A stretch of 64,000 bases of DNA from Pelodera strongyloides (taxonomy: Eukaryota > Nematoda > Chromadorea > Rhabditida > Rhabditidae), in assembly GCA_036852015.1 (NCBI GenBank), contig JAANDG010000262.1, positions 62,001-126,000 on the forward strand. The letters are read 5' to 3'. Positions 29,139-54,662 of this stretch are shown in pieces. Within the stretch, counting starts at the first letter, position 1; every line of letters begins with the position of its first letter. The position numbers were made by a program, and so were the translations under genes. The notes beneath the pieces were generated by a model, which made no database searches, was not told where the DNA came from, and saw only the letters and a program-made list of their open reading frames with translations.

Positions 29139-30120
29139 AATCAAATTATGAAATTAATTCAAATTAAAAATAGATGTCCGAGGCTTTGAGTTGAGCACAT
29201 ATGAATAAAATGATCAACACAATTCAAATTGTAATCAGAACAGAACAGTCAAGTGATCAGCATGAGATTATTTCATTAGAAAATGAGGAAATAAAAAAAA
29301 CTGTAATAAAAAAAAACACATAGAGACCGCAGCACCGAACTAACGACCTCGTTAAACCAATAAACACAACAGTAATTAATCGAAATCGGAACAGGACATT
29401 GCATTCCAAAACCAAAATCTGTGAATATCAGAAGCCATAACGATAACCACTACGATTCCCTCGGGGAAATGTTCCCTGGGGACAGAAAATAGCATACTAA
29501 TGCGAGACACTTAGAGAGAAAGACGTTGATTCCCCATCGGGAATTGAGTGGTGAATATGGCCCCTGGAGAAAGGAGAAATAAACCCTTCAAATTTAAAAA
29601 AGAGAGGGAGAATAAGTATTGTCCATCTTTGCCAACACTACACATTTTCCAAGGTCAATCATATAAAAAAACTACTGAGGAGCGTGCCTTTACTTTCGAC
29701 ATAAAAATAGCACATTTTACATTTTACTACAAAAATAGAAGAAAGATAAAACACTGAAAAATGAAAAGTTCATTGTACATTCGCAGTAAATTCCAAACGT
29801 AACAACAACGTGCAAACATTACACTGATGAAATTAAAAGAATTATAAAGATACTAAAGTACAAGGAGGAAATGCGAATGGCAAGTACACATAGGGACGCA
29901 ACAAAATCGGAAATTGGTACTAGGTACTAAATAGATACTAAAGTACAAGGAGGAAATGCATGAGAAGTACACATAAGGACACAACAAAATCGGAAATTAG
30001 GTTAGGGAAGTCACTTGAAATCACAGACCTACGTAAACATGATTAAATGATTAGACTGACATCAGGTTGCCGATAATGCCGATTTTTTTTTAGTTGTCAG
30101 GCTTTGCCGAAAAGGTAAAC

Positions 30121-30161
<41 letters not shown>

Positions 30162-33100
30162 CGCGTAAAGGACGAAAGAGAAGAGAGAGAGGGAGGGAGA
30201 AGAGCGTAAAGGACAAAGGAGAAAGAGAATATTAGAGAAACTGAGAGATACAGGGAATACAATATTAAAAGGACAGTCTGATTAATTTTAAGCAGAGACA
30301 AGAACAGGGTATGGGTATTAATATCGATCAGGCATAAATCACAGCTGAATGATACGCAGCACGCATCATATCATTAGAGAAAAGCAACAGACACGTCAAA
30401 TAACATGGACACGAGCAAAAAAAAATCTACATTTATTTTTAATAAATAGCTCTGCACAATGTGCATAGCTCTACACTTTGACCTTTGACCGCAAATAGAG
30501 AAGAGGGTTTTCCCTTGGAAGATATCCGGGACGGGATTGATAATTTAAAACTAATTAACTAAGTAAAAAGTCTTTGAAAATATCACCTGTAACACATCCC
30601 GTGACGCTAATAACGGCCAAAAATCCTTTAGCAATAACTGTCGCAGATGCAGAAAGGTATTTGAGAATCATAACTATGTCATTACTACACACAACCCATT
30701 CGAAAGTTGTTAACATATTAGGTCATCAGTGGAACATAAATGACCCGCGCGAACCCGCGGACAAAAAAATAAACCAGTAGAATCGCAATAAACTGCGCAA
30801 AGGGTTTTGGTATAACAGATAGTAAAGTACGACAACAAACGCGTTAATTGGAACAGTTTTCGGTCTCTTCGTGCTGAGTGCTGAGGTACGCAAAAGTCCA
30901 GGGGTTCTGCTCGTTTCTAGTTCCTCATTAAATCTACCGATAAGTTAAAGAACAAAAAAAGATGTCATACGTGACGACGTCCTAAGTATTAAATCCTAAA
31001 TCCACTACCGTGTTTCAAGTTTCAATTACAGTTACAAAAGTATTGCCCCTTTCCAATCAACCAAAAACGGTGAAGAATAACGGATACGTAATTTACAGCG
31101 AGCGCTGACACATTTACGTTTTTGTAAATGGTTTCAAGGCTGGGGGATAATTGGAATTTCTCCTTTTGGAGTCCCTTTTAAAGCGGAGATGAGTGACTTA
31201 GCACATATGGTTATTTCACGAAAACCACTATCCATTATCCATCCAAGACATAAGTTACAATAAATAGATCCTTACAAACACTTTGTAACTACCTACCTAC
31301 CTACCTACCTACCTACCATACGTAAAGGTATTTGATAGCTGCGAACAAGGTAATAAAAAGCGAATATTTTGGGCATTCCTAATGCTTATCTATTGGAAGG
31401 TTAGCGGAGTCGGGGCTAATTTTACGATCATTTTACGGGGAAGAAATACTGCTCCTGGTAGTCAAACTAAATACACTGAAACGGGTAAACTGTTTCGTTT
31501 CACTTCAGCAAAATATAGAAGCACGTCACACCACAGCGGAAGCAGAAAAAGAGTTACAAACATAACACATAGCAATTGATAATCAATATATAAATGGCGA
31601 TATGAACTATGAACTGACAAGAAAGACCGAAAAAAAAAGAAAACCAAAAAAAAAAAAAAAAAAATTGCCATCTTCATGGTGAACCAAAAAAAAGTGAATA
31701 CGGGGAAGGGGGGGGGGGGGGGGGGGGTAGGGAGGGAGATCAGTAAAAAGTTTCACGTATCTGTATTCCACATTCACACCTCACCTACAGCCATGCCAAA
31801 AGAGCATAGTCAAACAGCAACTATGTTACCTGTTAACTTGTAGTAGCGGCATAAATGCCGAACAGCCATACAAACCTGACTTGTATTCGTATTCGTATAA
31901 AGATGCAGGCGGAGTGACAACCAGTTCGACAATGTTATAAATCATATCATGGCATATAGGCAGATTGGAGATACACATAGAAAAATCAGCTACCAAAGAT
32001 AAAGAAGAAAGTCGTTTATCATTTGGATAACATATTCATTGATTAGGATTTAATCAATGCAGAGCCAGGGGTTTTTCGATCAAGCCGTCATAACAATTTT
32101 TCAATATCGATTATAAAATCCAAATGCCATGGAAAGGAATCCTAGAGGCATAAACATGTTTCAATTTCACATTTTCACATGATCACACGCTTGACTGAAA
32201 TAAAGACTGATTGATTTGCGCAATCTAAACTAAAGCATAAACCAGCACGCGATGGATACAAACAGAGAGAAAACAGGAAAAGAACAAAGAAAACAGCATC
32301 AAATCAACAACTATGGGTATTTTGGATAAACCTAGAGTCAAAAATACATTACAACTATAAAGTTTAGATGATTTTTTTCGCTAAAAGATTAAGAGAAGAC
32401 TATTAAAAATGTTAGTCTAGCGAAAACGAAAGCAAGAGAAAAGTAAGTTTCAATTTCAATCGGTTAACCGGTAACGGTAGCTTCCAAGATCCAAGATCCC
32501 CAATTTATCTATCTAATGTGTGCCTTGTTTTTCGGCTAAAACTTGGATTCCACCAAAATGGGTCAAATCAAACGGGAAGGAGGAGAAACAGACAGAAACC
32601 TGGTATTTCACCATTTTGAACCGAACGAACAGAACAAAGAAAGTAATCCGTTGACCGTTGAAAAACAGGTGTATGCCATATGGCGCGCAGAAAAGAGCAT
32701 CTTGAAAATGAATAGGCCGTAGAGCTGGGTGATAAGTACTCTATTATATAGAGTAATTAATAAAAAGAAAAGGGCACAGAATATGGAATAAAAATAATAA
32801 CGTTCCTAAGATCCATTGCACTAGTTACACTACACTATACCTAAATACAGGTGAACGATGAGGATGAATGAACAAAAATAACAAATAATATGTCAGATGT
32901 AGCTGTAAATAAGTATGGGAAAATTAATAGGTATATCTACAAATCATTAATATAAACAGATAAAATATATTACACACTTTGTGGTTCAGACGCAAACGGT
33001 ATAAAGACTATTTGTAAGGAAGATGATCAAAACGCAAACTTCCCGCCATTTTACTTTTTTTCAAATAAGACATTAATTAGCAGTGTCGGAGTGCCATTAA

Positions 33101-34274
33101 TTCACTGAGTATGGGAGATTGCAAGGGGTAGGAGGAGTGGAATGAGGTATACACGGTTACTTTAAAAGATACTTCACCCTTGAAGCGAAATACCGACTTG
33201 TTTTTGAAACGCATCGAGTACACCAGCATTCTAATGCAGTTTATGCAAATGAACATACATTAGAATAAAAAATCGAGCTAAATTCGAGTAAATTAGCATA
33301 AATACGTAAAAGTTCAGTTGCCCACGATGTGTTTCAAAAACCGGCCGGTATTTCGCTTTAAAAAAGAAGATATAAATTAGAGAGAATAGAAAATGTAGAA
33401 TAACTGATGCACAACTTGGAAGAGTACACGAATACTGCAGTGTAAAGAGCAGTGATGAACGGCAATAGCAAGTCGAACTCTGAGTGTAATGTGAAAAGCG
33501 GTGTACTACACCTTGTCGTGGCGTTCGTGTCCTGCTTTTCGCCCACTGACCACTGGGCAAGGTGTTTTTTTTGTTTGTGAAATACAAATGATCATATGCT
33601 TCCAAAATAAAGCAATTAAAATAATTCTAGCAAGAAATTCACTCCTAGAAAAATAGACGACTAGGAATTAGGAATTGGAAAATTTCAATATAGAGATTTA
33701 GATGCAATAATAAAAGTCAAAAAATAAATGGCTTAAATTTACATAGTTATTTAGAAAACCAAAATATGGTCAAGAGCAAAACCAAAGTTACTTGGACAAC
33801 AGAAGACTTGTACTTGTGCGATGTGCAGGTTCAGAATAGGTTTGATGAGGATTGACAAACACGCCAAAAAAGCAATGAGACGCACGTCGACGTATTTATA
33901 ATTCAAAAATAAAATAAACTGACTTTTATTGTGAGGCTGCACAACTGGTGGCGGGCTGAGAGGAAGTTGAAATTGTTCCTCCAAGGTCAGAGGAATTCCC
34001 GGACTATTCTCAGAGAAGATATCGTCGTAGGAAGAGGACGATCTCCTAAATAACCAAAAATAGAAAATGGAATAAAGTGATAATAACAATAATATAAAGC
34101 AAGATAGGGATCGATTTGTTTGCTTGTTTGTTTAGAGTTGGCAGACAAGGGTGCTTGTGTCAGATCATTGTGTATACTGCATGATCAACTTAATACCTTC
34201 TGGAATGCAGGCCGTGTTCTGAATTGACCGGTTCTCCCGAAATCAGACGAGTTGGACAGCGCACGTCAGACGAT
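15204..34274 (-). CDS. Multi-exon serine/proline-rich protein, function unknown (5' and 3' ends unresolved)
   Basis: Exons read on the minus strand: 34197-34274, 33924-34045, (28030-28080, weak), 25054-25131, 24395-24457, 23909-24021, 23618-23747, 23342-23461, 23035-23138, 22771-22897, 22497-22606, 22155-22300, 21901-21981, 21695-21764, 21429-21488, 21174-21291, 20864-20967, 20421-20521, 17630-18169, 15900-15981, 15545-15625 and 15204-15273. Each junction has a good donor and acceptor and the phase carries through all of them, giving about 850 residues. The protein is disordered-looking: Ser, Pro, Glu and Asp rich, with one short helical stretch near 22840 (IQLQREMEQRNLEMQI) and a large Arg/Ser/Pro-rich exon at 17630-18169. 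No catalytic domain is recognised. It lies upstream of, and on the same strand as, the RhoGEF, so it may encode that protein's N-terminal region. The exon at 15204 ends in phase 1, while the RhoGEF exon at 3362 needs phase 2, so they cannot join directly. The start codon was not found. Confidence 0.65.
15335..15470. repeat. Foldback repeat in intron
   Basis: Inverted arms around CACGTGGTTTTGAAAA (from 15340) and TTTTTCAAACCCACGTG (to 15453) fold back within the intron between exons 15545-15625 and 15204-15273. It is MITE-like; no clear target duplication was seen. Confidence 0.55.
15730..15852. repeat. Dispersed repeat family A, copy 1
   Basis: About 120 bases closely matching 29455-29575 in the same orientation (shared blocks GATTCCCTCGGGGAAAT and GGGAATTGAGTGGTGAATAT). 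It overlaps an exon-like open stretch (15710-15760) between real exons. Being a repeat, that stretch is best treated as intronic. Confidence 0.8.
15982..17629. other. Intron, no other content seen
   Basis: AT-rich intron of the serine/proline-rich minus-strand gene. No repeat unit, RNA gene or supported exon recognised. Confidence 0.5.
17630..18169 (-). CDS. Largest exon of the serine/proline-rich gene
   Basis: A 540-base exon, much more GC-rich than its surroundings, framed by a GGTTTAG acceptor and a GTAAGAAT donor. It encodes about 180 residues with short Pro runs, RRSLRLF-type basic patches and an Asp/Glu cluster (DEVDEDDIADD). The many Arg-Arg-x-Ser and Ser-Pro motifs suggest a phosphorylated, unstructured linker. 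This is inference from composition only. Confidence 0.7.
18170..20420. other. Intron, no gene seen
   Basis: A 2.25 kb intron of the minus-strand gene. It contains a short GA-dinucleotide tract near 19841-19856 and an AT tract near 19957-19968. Nothing else supported. Confidence 0.5.
21583..21683. repeat. 28-bp AT-rich tandem repeat, about 3.7 copies
   Basis: Head-to-tail copies of a TAAATTTAGTTATATTTATA-type unit in the intron between exons 21695-21764 and 21429-21488. Confidence 0.9.
24321..24366. repeat. Dispersed repeat family B, copy 1 (GGTGCACGCT hairpin)
   Basis: Contains GGTGCACGCTCTTGAAGCGT, which can form an ACGCTC/GAAGCGT hairpin. The same block occurs at 40696-40735 downstream of a B-box-like sequence. 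It is probably the tail of a SINE family. Confidence 0.55.
25132..28029. other. Long intron, no supported gene
   Basis: AT-rich intron of the minus-strand gene with simple purine-rich tracts (for example 26200-26280). Open frames seen are short and of low-complexity hydrophobic composition. A possible exon ending at the GTGAGT near 27076 has no good acceptor and was not accepted. Confidence 0.45.
28621..28772. mobile_element. Harbinger-type MITE, small relative of the 2.8 kb element
   Basis: A 152-bp element with GGGGTTTCCAAGTAT and ATACTTGGAAACCTC ends and high similarity to the first 75 and last 55 bases of the 8076-10858 element. It is flanked by TAA on the left and TCA on the right, consistent with a decayed TWA duplication. 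It is a deletion derivative or MITE of that family. Confidence 0.75.
29099..29134. repeat. (GA)n microsatellite
   Basis: About 18 GA units. Confidence 0.95.
29455..29575. repeat. Dispersed repeat family A, copy 2
   Basis: Second copy of the element at 15730-15852, same orientation, with scattered substitutions. No inverted ends or coding capacity seen. Confidence 0.8.
29849..30001. repeat. 85-bp tandem duplication
   Basis: Two adjacent units, each beginning GATACTAAAGTACAAGGAGG (29849 and 29934), with small indels between them. Confidence 0.9.
30124..30160. repeat. (GA)n microsatellite
   Basis: About 18 GA units followed by a purine-rich stretch to about 30235. Confidence 0.95.
31708..31727. 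repeat. 20-base G homopolymer with flanking G-tracts
   Basis: A run of 20 G preceded by GGGG and followed by TAGGGAGGG. This could form a G-quadruplex on the plus strand. The exact length of such runs is often unreliable in assemblies. Confidence 0.8.
33184..33357. mobile_element. AGCGAAATACC MITE, copy 1
   Basis: A 174-bp foldback element with AGCGAAATACC and GGTATTTCGCT ends and inner arms around CCGGCCGG/TTTTTGAAAC. Flanks are TTGA (left) and TTAA (right), consistent with a TTAA duplication. Lies in an intron. Confidence 0.8.
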
Positions 34275-35059
34275 CTACAAAACACACGTTGTCAGGTTAC
34301 AGGCAAACGATCCAACAATTGAACAAACAACTTCACATGGAAAAGAGGTAGAGTTTGAAGAATGGTGGAGTTAATAGGTTTTCGCTGAGAAGTTCATAGC
34401 GAAATACGATAAGATTAACACACAGCTGCGCAAGTAACAATTCCAAACTATTTGTCTCATATCCAAAAAATTTAGATAAACCATAGGAGCTATTTTCAAA
34501 CGAATAGTAGAACTGAGAAAATGTAGTGAGGATCTGGGTAGTACTTCTAGCAGCTCGTAGAGCGCGGATTACGTTATCAAAAGCAAAACAAGAAGAAGAA
34601 AGTAATTTCAAGCACTATACGTTTGTTTTGAGAATGAAATTTTTCGAATTTGAAAAAAAATAAAAATCAAATTTTTAAAAAAGTGCTGTTCCCGCGCTTG
34701 GAAAACACACGGCTACGGTAAACATAGTGTATTTCACAAACCGAATTTGTAGCTCCATTGGATCCCGTTTGTAGTCTATCGTTTTTGTCGATGAATAAAA
34801 GATTGTGAATAAACAATATGGGAAATTAAATTTAGTTGTTCACACAAATATAAATATAGTTCCACGAATTCCAATGGCTCCAAATAACTTATTGTCGCAA
34901 TTTTTCTTAATTTTTGGTGTTCACTCAGTGAATATGCAGCAAATACTGTAAAAAAAATATTCTCCTTGTTTATGGGTAAATGGTACGGGTAATTTAGCAG
35001 AAGACTGTCGTTCGAAGACCACCCATAGACTGTGCTTCCATTGATTAGTTGAAGTGATT
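34275..35059. other. Intron or 5' region, nothing supported
   Basis: AT-rich sequence between the right-most recognised exon of the minus-strand gene (34197-34274, entered in phase 2) and the CpG-rich block. No first exon identified. Confidence 0.4.
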
Positions 35060-35270
35060 CAATCCTTTAGAACCTGAGAACCAGAATTCCGACAGACGAT
35101 GTCAGAGCGTGAAATCGTGTGATGTGTGAATACATAAAAGTGGTGTTTGACGCGCGCGGAAAAGTGGGAGAGTTCTGCGCGGAAACGCGGGAGAAGTGGG
35201 AGCGGAACACCGATTGAGTGACGTCGGTACATGTCGATTAGTGGAGGAACGGGGTTCCCACACATGGGTG
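35060..35270 (-). promoter_or_regulatory. CpG-rich candidate promoter / first-exon region of the minus-strand gene
   Basis: A GC-rich island in AT-rich surroundings. On the minus strand it holds two TTTCCGCG-type motifs resembling E2F sites and a TGACGTC motif resembling a CRE. An open frame starts with ATG at 35265 and runs 68 codons, but no donor joins the next exon (34274) in phase. The role as promoter is inferred from composition and position at the 5' side of the minus-strand gene. Confidence 0.4.
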
Positions 35271-35420
35271 ACGATGATTTTATTGGGACTGGGAGTTCTT
35301 CGGCTTACAATTAGACTTTTACTTTCCTGAACAGCTCGCTATTTTTTGTCGAAATTTCGAACGGTAAATGGAGAGTTCTTATTGAAGACGAGAACGCGCT
35401 GCAAAATAACAGACGCATTC

Positions 35421-35589
35421 AAGCGAAATGCCGGCCGGTTTTTGAAACATATCGAGGAGACCAGCATTCTTATGCAGCGCATGCAAATGAACATAAAATA
35501 GAACAAAAAATCGAGCTAAATTCGAACAAATGAGCATAAATACATGAGTTCAGATTTCCACGATGCGTTTCTAAACGCGGCCGGTGTTC
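35421..35589. mobile_element. AGCGAAATACC MITE, copy 2 (decayed)
   Basis: The left end AAGCGAAATGCCGGCCGG is clear. The right end has decayed, with a CGGCCGGTG remnant at 35578-35585. The interior aligns with copies 1 and 4. Confidence 0.7.
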
Positions 35590-38024
35590 TAGAGGGTCCT
35601 ATTGCGTAAATCCTGATAAAAACTAATAACCACACAGTATTGTGCTTATCAGTTTTTAGTTAGTAAAGTGGGCAGTAAGCTGGTAGAGAGTCAACCGTAG
35701 ATACAGTAACTTCGGTCAGCTCGCTGGCACATCCATATAAACTATACTATGTGAAATACAAGCTTCGGTGGGGCACATCGCTTGTGTTATTTATTATCTA
35801 TGTATGGTATTTTTTAATAGAATTTTCAAAAATCTGTCGATCTGATGGAGACAACAACTTATTTTCCACAGGAGTAGTAACTTGGTCAGTTCAACTACGA
35901 TAAAAAAATTCGCATCACTCAAACACTAAGAAAAAAGTCTACTAAAAGTGGAACCGAATTTAACAAAGATTTCTGTTTCGTTTTGCGGAATTGTCGCTCA
36001 AAACAACATTTTTAGGCTTTTTCTATCTGCTAAAGTTAAATGGGAAAATGATAATTCGATGATAGTGATACTGTGATACACAAGGAGAATCAACAATGTT
36101 GACATTCGAAATACGAAATCAACATGCATGCTAGAGGTTCCGCAATTTATTACAGAAACGTCACTTTATCTGTGGAGTGGAGGGCTAACTGTTTCCTACT
36201 TTGCCAGATCAATATATTTTTTTAAATTTTTTGCAATTGCAAGGGTATAATTTATAATAAAACCTACATAAACAATCTTATCATTTTTCTTACCTATATT
36301 CAGTTTCCCTCCTATGAATATCTTTCCCATGATGAAGCCTATCTTTTTTGTTCATCGTAAAATTTAACTAGCAGTAGATAGTCTAGACCCATATAAATAA
36401 ATACGCAATATAATACCGAGAATGTGAAGTCAGTCGGGAATGGTACTGATGATTAATCAATATAGCTGCCGTACGAATGGAATTATTAGCGTTATCAGTG
36501 AATAACAATAAAACTTGTTCGAGAGAAGGGAGGCGCCCATGTTTGTGGCAGCAAAATACACACATCATCTTTCAGTTATTTTAGCTATGTGCGTAAATAG
36601 AAAACATTATATTGTGTACTTTTATAGTTCGTTCATTCAGTGCCGTTGATGGATGCGAAGACAGAAGACCCGTAATCAATACTTACGGCAGAAAAAGGAC
36701 ATGCAAATAGCAAATTGTAGCCTCCCCTTCAAGGAATATACCAAGAAAACTTCAATGAATTTACAAAAGTAACTGAATATCAAAATTGATGTATCAATCA
36801 AAAATCATAATACTAATCAATATTATTAAAGTAGCATTGTGCCTAGTTTGGAAAATTTGCATATGTGGATACGCATATCATAAATATCATATGCAACTTG
36901 GGTGCCCCCTTCCTTACGGCACACAATTTACATAGGATATGTTGAGACGAAGGTATCAACGATACATTTCACAAACTAGGTACAATACTGCTTCAAACTA
37001 TTAAACTGTCAGAGCACTGCAGTTTTTTTCAAGCAATACATTAGCAGCAACAAAATCAAAATTCAAAGCCCGCGTTGTCAGTATGGGTGCCGGAGACATA
37101 AATAATGTCACAAAAGGATCGCATCATCGGTTTTCGATAAGCACAAAATTTTCAATACAAGTACAACGGTTCGATAAATGGTATCGGATATGTGACAATT
37201 TGTAGTATCCACTGTACTACTATACAACTATACATTCCGAGAAGTATGCATATACAATATGTTTGTAAGTTCACATTTTTCTAGTAAACATAATAAACGA
37301 CACACAAAAACAGATTGGTATCAAATTCTATGTTGTAAAGATGCTTCAGAATATAATGTTTGCGTATTTCTAGTTCGGCACTACTTTGCTTGCGCACTTC
37401 CAAACTCCCAGATTAACAGTTGCGCAGGCATAAAATACACATAGGAAACTACAGAGACGTTGGAAAAGAGGCAAAAAGTTGTCTCGAACTGCAGAAGAAA
37501 ACATTCGTATAAGTACATCAGCTCTAGTTCAAATGAGTGTAAATGGTAAAAAAAGGGAATCTAGGGGATTGGATTGGAGGAGACATCGCAATATATACAA
37601 AAATACGGTAGCGATACATTTTCTGCGATACATTTAACATACGGCAGTACGGTACTTAATAAATTAATAAATCAAGCATAAGGTATCCGACCAACCTCTC
37701 TAAATCTGACGAATTGAAATTCCTTCTTTCTCCAGTATTTTCTTCTGAGGGAAAGATCAGCGTCAAATTCTTCATTGAATTATTTCTTCTCATACTGGAC
37801 AGACTTTTCTCATTGAAAATGAATCACCCTTGAAAAGGTTTAAAAATCAATTCATCAAAAAAATTTCAAATTTCATAAACGGTCAATTTTTGGGGACGAA
37901 ATAGCAGCTGGAGTCACAACAACAACAAAAAGTTTCCTGGCAGATCGAAAAAGTTTCTGACAAAATTTTCTGGTTCAATGTTCATCAGAGAACAGACAAA
38001 TATGGGATCCCCCTTCTTCTTTAA
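35590..38024. other. Intergenic spacer between divergent genes
   Basis: AT-rich and without a supported gene. It includes a foldback-like block at about 36841-36981 bounded by CCTAGTTTG and CAAACTAGG and containing the TTTGGAAAATTTGCATATG segment also found in the MITE at 13352. Confidence 0.5.
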
Positions 38025-38199
38025 AGCGAAATACCGACCGGTTTTTGAAACGCATCTCAAGTACTTGCATTTCTATGCATTTATGCAAAATGGGATCTAA
38101 TTGGGGTCTAGTTTTTATTCTAATTTTTGCTCATTTGCATATGCAGCATAAGAAAGCAGGTGTACGCAATACGTTTCAAAAACCGGCCGGTATTTCGTT
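38025..38199. mobile_element. AGCGAAATACC MITE, copy 3 (intact TTAA duplication)
   Basis: A 175-bp foldback element flanked by TTAA at 38021-38024 and 38200-38203, with AGCGAAATACC and GGTATTTCGTT ends. Confidence 0.85.
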
Positions 38200-38829
38200 T
38201 TAAATTTAACAACCTCAACGTAGATAATTGTATGTGGCGATAATTAGCACGGATAATTAATACATTTATTTAGTTTTGGGTTTGAATTAAATCAATGAGC
38301 AGATTTGAATGTGGAATTACGTGTAAAAGAGGTTTGGTTTTTGTGGTCCAAAGTCTTGCCCTCTTATCACAAAAGGGGAAGAGAATTAGTCACCATAAGT
38401 ACGGTGACACTCCTTTACTTTTGTCAAGTACCGAAACCTCTACTTTGGTGAATTACCAACTACGCCCTCTTTTCAACAGATGTTCAGAAACTGACTCGTT
38501 TTTACACATCTTTTCCTTAAGTGTAGTGTATAATACAATAATTACTGTAATATTTCTTATGACACTACAAGACTGAAAGTAAGTGATTGAGACGTGTATT
38601 TGGTGCAGACTCGGAACAATATAGGCATAAATGTTTATTAAAAATTAATAATTTACGAGAAGGCCAGGCACCATATTACAGAGCCAGGGTTGGAAGTTGG
38701 AATAGGCCATTTCCCTACGCCGTGGAAATAACCATATCAGTTTCACTAGTCGGAAACTTTTAATTCGTGGGAGAACTACCGTAGTCAGCTGTGTTACAGG
38801 CACGTAAAGTGTATCAGACACGCAGAGAC

Positions 38830-39023
38830 ATGCCAAATCGTGCAAGCGCGCATGCGAGTGCGCGATCGTGACAAGCGGCGGCGGGCCGCGGGGAAGAGCG
38901 CGGTGAGGACCGGGAACGGCTTGATCATCCAGTTTCTGTTTCCTTGGCCTTTTGTTCGATTTTCGTCTTTTGTTTTATCTTTGTTTTCCTTAGTTTATAT
39001 CATGCAACTTGTGTTCTTTTCAG
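38830..39023 (+). promoter_or_regulatory. CpG-rich 5' region of AP-1 gamma with candidate 5' UTR intron or trans-splice acceptor
   Basis: 38838-38930 is GC-rich with a GCGCATGCGA motif that resembles an NRF-1 site. A GTGAGG at 38902 could be a donor. The strong acceptor TTCTTTTCAG ends at 39023, 56 bases before the AP-1 gamma ATG. The acceptor could serve a 5' UTR intron or spliced-leader addition, which is common in nematodes. The sequence alone does not decide between them. Confidence 0.5.
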
Positions 39024-39079
39024 TTTCTTTGGGAAAAGATTGAGAGTGTCCCAACAGGAGGCCACAGGACGAATCAGTG

Positions 39080-53931
<14,852 letters not shown>

Positions 53932-54656
53932 ACTTTCTATTTGATTTATTATATTTATTACAGTAATTAGTTTATAAAATACTAAATTTGATGGAAGCAA
54001 GTATTAGAATTGAACCTTGTTTAATGCAATTGTATTGTGTAAATGTGTGAGAAGTTCCATGTGTTTTTGAAGTGATATAGATTTTTATTGTAGACGACGT
54101 GAGTACTTTGTTTGTAGAAATATTTCCATTTTTAAAATAATTTCCAGTGATTTTAAAATAATCAAAGATATAGTGATTTTTGATTTGCATCACCAAATAT
54201 CCCCTATCTGTGAGAGAAAAGAAATTGTTTATATCGAGGCTGGTTGCCTTTTTTGGTTCTTCATTATTTATTTACTTGTTTTCCTAGGATTTTGAGTGGA
54301 ACTTTTTAATTACTGGGATTTTTTATATTTACCTATGTGGCAGCTTTTAGTTGTAAATTATTGTATTTTACTTTTTGCATGAAACTTTTCTGTGGTTGTG
54401 AATGGTGTGGATAGTGTTAAATATGAAAGGTGTAAGTTTTACGTGATAGTTTTTATATATGTTTAAATTTTTTGTCCGATATTGGCAGTTAATTTGTTTG
54501 TAAATCATATCGTTTAGCATAACTTGTAGAGCAAATTATGATGTCCTTATTTAAGAGCTCCGCGTATAGTCATTACAACATATGAGAAATATAATTAGCC
54601 TAGAATATGAATGAAATCGCTTCCGAAATGTGATATGTCCTTTATTTGCATAAAAT

Positions 54657-54662
54657 AATAAA
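54657..54662 (+). terminator. Polyadenylation signal AATAAA of AP-1 gamma
   Basis: The AATAAA at 54657-54662 lies 726 bases after the AP-1 gamma stop, followed by a T-rich stretch. It is the best candidate among AT-rich sequence. Confidence 0.5.

Larger units (their letters stand above)
28081..33183. other. Long intron, repeat-rich
   Basis: Intron of the minus-strand gene holding the MITE, family A copy, microsatellites and tandem units listed separately. It also has an ACCT tetranucleotide tract (31289-31317) and A- and G-runs near 31654-31727. No supported exon. Confidence 0.5.

Noticed and set aside
30478..30490. TGACCTTTGACC direct repeat resembling a nuclear-receptor DR1 site
   Set aside because: A single short match deep in a long intron with no further evidence.
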